This document shows, one piece after another, positions 13,448 through 16,007 of a stretch of DNA of 16,007 nucleotides. This DNA comes from Planctomycetota bacterium (GTDB taxonomy: Bacteria > Planctomycetota > UBA1135): assembly GCA_027623585.1 (NCBI GenBank), contig JAQBVK010000016.1, positions 1-16,007 on the forward strand. Reading direction: 5' to 3'. A program made the translations under genes and the position numbers. The notes under the pieces are model-generated. The model was not told the origin of the DNA. It saw nothing but the letters and a program-made list of their open reading frames with translations, and searched no databases. Position 1 is the stretch's first letter. Each line of letters starts with the position of its first letter.

Positions 13448-15082
13448 ATGCGCATCTCACCGATCCTTGCCGGCGCCGCCGCACTCATCGGCGTCTGGAC
13501 CGCGACACATGCGCCCGAGCCCGAGTTCGCGCGCGGCGTCGTGTTCGAGGATCGCGACGCCGATGGCGCCCGCGACGTCGGCGAGCCAGGAATTTCCGGC
13601 GTGCGCGTCAGCGATGGCGCGCGCATCACCATCAGCGACGCCGACGGGAAATGGCGACTGCCTGCCGCGGGGGAGGCGGTGTATTTCGTGATCAAGCCGC
13701 GCAACTTCGCGGTTGCCGTCGCCGCGAACGGTACGCCGGGCTTTCATTATGCGCACCGTCCGTTCGGATCTCCGCTCTTGCGCCATCCCGGATTGGCGCC
13801 GACTGGACCGCTACCGGAGTCCATGGACTTCGGGCTCCAGCGCATCGAAGAGCCGAAGGATCTGCGCCTGCTGCTATTCGGCGACACGCAGCCGCGCAAC
13901 CGCCAAGAAGTCGAGTGGATGGATCGCACCGTGGTGGAGTCGGTGATCGCCGCCGAAGCGAGCGTCGCCCCCGCCGACCGCGCCGTGTTCGGCGCCGTGC
14001 TCGGCGACGTGGTCTTCGACGACCTCTCGATGTTCGGACCGCTCACCGATAGCCTGCGCCGCGTCGGCATTCCGTGGTGGATGGTCACCGGCAACCACGA
14101 CAACAATTACGATGCCGAGAGCGACGACGGCGCCGACGAGACCTTCATCCGCCACTTCGGCCCGGTGAACTACTCCTTCGACTGGGGGTCGGCGCACTTC
14201 CTGGTGCTGGATGACGTGGAACTCTACTGGAAGGAGGAGGACGGCAAGCGCAAGGCCAACTACCGCGCGCGCCTGGACGAGCAGGCGATGGCCTATGCGC
14301 GCGCCGACCTCGCGGGGGTCGCCGAAGACGCCTTCGTCGTGGTGCTCATGCACATCCCGCTGACTTCCGTCTCCAATCGATCCGAGCTACTCGGCCTGCT
14401 CTCGCGCTTTCCGCGCACGCTGTCGATCTCCGGACACACGCACAGCACCTTCCAGAGAGACCTTGGCGCCGACGACGGTTGGACGCGCGGCGAACCGCAT
14501 CGCCACATCGTGAACGTGACGGCCTGCGGCGCCTGGTGGACCGGCCAACCCGACGAGCGCGGCATTCCGCACGCCACCATGACCGACGGAGCGCCGAAGG
14601 GGTGGGCGGTGCTCACGCTGCGCGACGACGGCAGCTACCAATACGACTTCCGCGGCGCTGAACTCCCCGCCGACGATCAGTTCTCCGTCCGCGTGCCAGA
14701 ACGCGCAGAGCCCGGCAGCGAGATCCGCGCGCACGTCAACGTCTACGCCGGGAGTCCGGAAACTCAAGTCGAGGCGAGATTGCTACCTGACCACACGGAT
14801 GCCGATCTGCGCACGCCGTGGCAATCTTTCACGCGCCGCGTCGAGCCGGATCCTTGGCTCGCAGCCAAGCGCGCCGCGGAAGAGGTCGTTCGCATGGATC
14901 GCTGGCGCAAGATGCCGGAGCCGGGGGACGTCGAACATCTGTGGACCGGACTCCTGCAAGTGCCGGAACTGGAGGGCGAGCAAGTCATGCTCCAAGTTCG
15001 GGTCCGCGACCGCGAAGGGCGCGTGTGGCACCGTTCCACCCCCATTCTGATCGCGGCCACCGCGCCAGCCAACGGACGTTAG
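13448..15082 (+). CDS. Calcineurin-like phosphoesterase with MetallophosN/C-type flanks
   Basis: The 544-residue protein begins with a signal-like helix (1-20). Residues about 28-80 form a small beta-sandwich of the SdrD-B/MetallophosN type (GVVFEDRDADGARDVGEPGI, TISDADGKWRLP). The dimetal phosphoesterase core spans 138-400: Asp146 in LLFGDTQ (Gln148 where most relatives have His), GDVVFDD (Asp187), GNHDNNYD (Asn216, His217, Asp218), LMHIPL (His302) and GHTH (329-332). Residues about 410-540 resemble the C-terminal domain found in this group. It probably hydrolyses phosphate mono- or diesters outside the cytoplasm; the substrate is unknown. The open frame reaches back to 13292, but that extension lacks a signal sequence, so ATG 13448 is preferred. 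It is preceded by AGGA and by CATACT 6 nt upstream. Its TAG stop is part of the TAGACT before the next gene. Confidence 0.86.
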   Translation: MRISPILAGAAALIGVWTATHAPEPEFARGVVFEDRDADGARDVGEPGISGVRVSDGARITISDADGKWRLPAAGEAVYFVIKPRNFAVAVAANGTPGFHYAHRPFGSPLLRHPGLAPTGPLPESMDFGLQRIEEPKDLRLLLFGDTQPRNRQEVEWMDRTVVESVIAAEASVAPADRAVFGAVLGDVVFDDLSMFGPLTDSLRRVGIPWWMVTGNHDNNYDAESDDGADETFIRHFGPVNYSFDWGSAHFLVLDDVELYWKEEDGKRKANYRARLDEQAMAYARADLAGVAEDAFVVVLMHIPLTSVSNRSELLGLLSRFPRTLSISGHTHSTFQRDLGADDGWTRGEPHRHIVNVTACGAWWTGQPDERGIPHATMTDGAPKGWAVLTLRDDGSYQYDFRGAELPADDQFSVRVPERAEPGSEIRAHVNVYAGSPETQVEARLLPDHTDADLRTPWQSFTRRVEPDPWLAAKRAAEEVVRMDRWRKMPEPGDVEHLWTGLLQVPELEGEQVMLQVRVRDREGRVWHRSTPILIAATAPANGR

Positions 15083-15085
15083 ACT
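15080..15085 (+). promoter_or_regulatory. Candidate -10 element (TAGACT) for thioredoxin-like gene
   Basis: TAGACT overlaps the TAG stop of the phosphoesterase gene and ends 6 nt before the ATG at 15092. The ZIP gene has the same hexamer at the same distance. It predicts a separate, leaderless transcript. No -35 box is evident. Confidence 0.42.
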
Positions 15086-15091
15086 GTTGCC

Positions 15092-16007
15092 ATGCGTAAT
15101 AGCGTCCTTCTTGCACCCTTCGTGGGACTGCTGCTGAGCGGAGTGGCCTCCGCCCAACAGGACTACGACCAAAACTTGATGAAGGCCAACCTCGAAACGA
15201 AGGTCCAGAAGGAGTTCGTTGCGTTCGGTGGCTGGATCACTGACTACGACGAGGCGCGCGCGCGCGCCGCGAAGGAGGGGAAACTCATCTTCGCCTACTT
15301 CACGCGGTCCTACTCAAAATGAGGCCCCTGTGATGCATTGGAGAGCGGTGCGCTCTCCGACCAAGAGTTTCCGGCCTTCGCGAAAGGCGTCATTCCTTAT
15401 CTGAACGTGATGACCAAAATTGAGAGTCGTCCCTACGACAACCTGCTCAAGGACAAGGGATTCGGCGGCTTCCCGAGTCTCGCTTTCATGGATGCCGAGG
15501 GCAACCTGATCGCCAAGCAGAGTGATCGCAGCGTCAAGGGTTTCCAGACCACGTTGGTGGCAGTCACCAACTTTCAGGACCTGCAGTCCCGCGTCAAGAA
15601 GGGCGAGAAAGGCCTCGACTTCACGCTGTTCGTGGCGGAGTGGGACCTCGGCATGCTCGACTACGACAAGGCGAAAGCCCGCGTCGAAGGCATGGGCAAG
15701 CTGAAGGATGAGCAGCGGGTGCAGGCCAAGCAGATCGTGCAGGACGCCGAAGTCCTCCAGCTCGCTAGCGCTGCGCGTTCTGACGAGGCCGCCGATTCGG
15801 CGGGCCGACGCTTCCACGAAATGCTCGAGGCGGGCTACCGCCCGGGCGAACGCGCGGCGCGCAGCTTCTGGGGACTGCTCGCCCGCTGGGCGGACGTGAA
15901 CGAGAAGATCTCTTCGCTCGAGCAGGCGGTGGAGTGGATGAGCAAGTTCTACGCTGACGAACCGCGCATGGCCGAATACATCGGCAAGATGCGCGAGCGC
16001 GTCCGCG
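15092..16007 (+). CDS. Secreted thioredoxin-fold selenoprotein (UGPC), 3' end beyond window
   Basis: Read straight through a TGA at 15320-15322, this frame stays open for 305 codons to the window edge. Residues 1-21 are a Sec signal peptide ending VASA before QQ, so the protein acts outside the cytoplasm. The thioredoxin-like region (about 48-150) reads KLIFAYFTRSYSK, then the TGA (residue 77), then GPC (Cys80), giving U-G-P-C where thioredoxins have C-G-P-C. FGGFPSLAFMDAEGN supplies the expected cis-proline loop (Pro128). The helical rest (155-305) is unassigned. Selenocysteine at 77 would be the attacking residue of a thiol-disulfide reductase or related redox enzyme. A hairpin 17 nt after the TGA fits a bacterial SECIS. 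Conventional annotation would stop at 76 residues and lose the protein. A true nonsense mutation is the alternative, but a random stop would not be expected at precisely this position with that hairpin. Substrate and partner are unknown. Confidence 0.85.
15320..15322 (+). other. Recoded in-frame TGA (proposed selenocysteine codon)
   Basis: The TGA follows TAC-TCA-AAA (Tyr-Ser-Lys) and precedes GGC-CCC-TGT (Gly-Pro-Cys) in an otherwise uninterrupted frame. It occupies the position of the N-terminal cysteine in the thioredoxin CxxC motif, the commonest place for selenocysteine in thioredoxin-fold selenoproteins. Confidence 0.83.
15338..15360 (+). promoter_or_regulatory. Candidate bacterial SECIS hairpin
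   Basis: Arms GGAGAGC (15340-15346) and GCTCTCC (15352-15358) pair perfectly around the loop GGTGC (15347-15351). A T-G wobble and a T-A pair (15338-15339 with 15359-15360) extend the stem to 9 bp. The loop starts 24 nt after the TGA, and its first two bases are G, followed by T. These are the features expected of a bacterial SECIS, which binds SelB to insert selenocysteine. The element lies inside the coding sequence, as bacterial SECIS elements do. Confidence 0.78.

Noticed and set aside
15320..15322. TGA as a genuine stop giving a 76-residue secreted peptide
   Set aside because: The frame continues without another stop for 228 codons, resumes in the middle of a thioredoxin redox motif, and is followed by a SECIS-like hairpin. 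A pseudogene remains possible but is less economical.
1..16007. tRNA, rRNA, CRISPR arrays, insertion sequences, attachment sites
   Set aside because: None were recognised on either strand. There are no transposase or integrase genes, no regular spacer-repeat array and no terminal inverted repeats.

Overview
This window is GC-rich, gene-dense bacterial DNA with 13 genes. Two run off the window edges, and no stretch over 300 bases lacks a gene. The mix of families (lipoprotein DUF6786, an alkaline-phosphatase-like enzyme fused to DUF1080, an SdrD-like/calcineurin phosphoesterase with N- and C-terminal extensions, secreted thioredoxin-like proteins) suggests a Planctomycetota-like heterotroph. 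That assignment is inference: there is no rRNA or other phylogenetic marker here.

Layout. Left edge: the start of a minus-strand purine nucleoside phosphorylase, then a plus-strand block of a secreted DTSNG-repeat protein, a ZIP-family metal transporter and an SO_0444/ArsP-type Cu/Zn exporter, the last two overlapping at GTGA. Next comes a minus-strand NupC-type nucleoside transporter and a divergent DUF6786 lipoprotein. The core is a minus-strand denitrification operon: a copper nitrite reductase with a C-terminal cytochrome c domain (nirK), followed 6 bp later by a lipoprotein that fuses a NirV-like (formylglycine-generating-enzyme fold) domain to a SCO copper-chaperone domain. Divergent from it are a phosphodiesterase-DUF1080 fusion, a VOC/extradiol-dioxygenase-like protein overlapping it at ATGA, and an NhaC antiporter. 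A second, stand-alone SCO lipoprotein (minus) and a calcineurin-like phosphoesterase (plus) follow.

The most notable locus is at the right edge. A secreted thioredoxin-fold protein begins at 15092 and meets an in-frame TGA at 15320, after which the same frame stays open for 228 more codons to the window end. The TGA falls exactly where the first cysteine of a CGPC redox motif belongs, giving U-G-P-C. A perfect 7-bp hairpin with a GGTGC loop sits 17 nt after the TGA. Together these point to a selenoprotein with a bacterial SECIS element.

A second window-wide signal is a TAnnnT hexamer (mostly TAGAAT, TAGACT or TAGGAT) 6-9 nt before the start codon of seven genes. It is absent from starts inside the operons. 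This is what leaderless transcription would look like, and it helped choose the starts.

Copper links many of the genes. NirK needs type 1 and type 2 copper, two SCO domains could deliver it in the periplasm, and the SO_0444-type exporter would remove excess. Nucleoside uptake (NupC) and cleavage (purine nucleoside phosphorylase) form a smaller theme.
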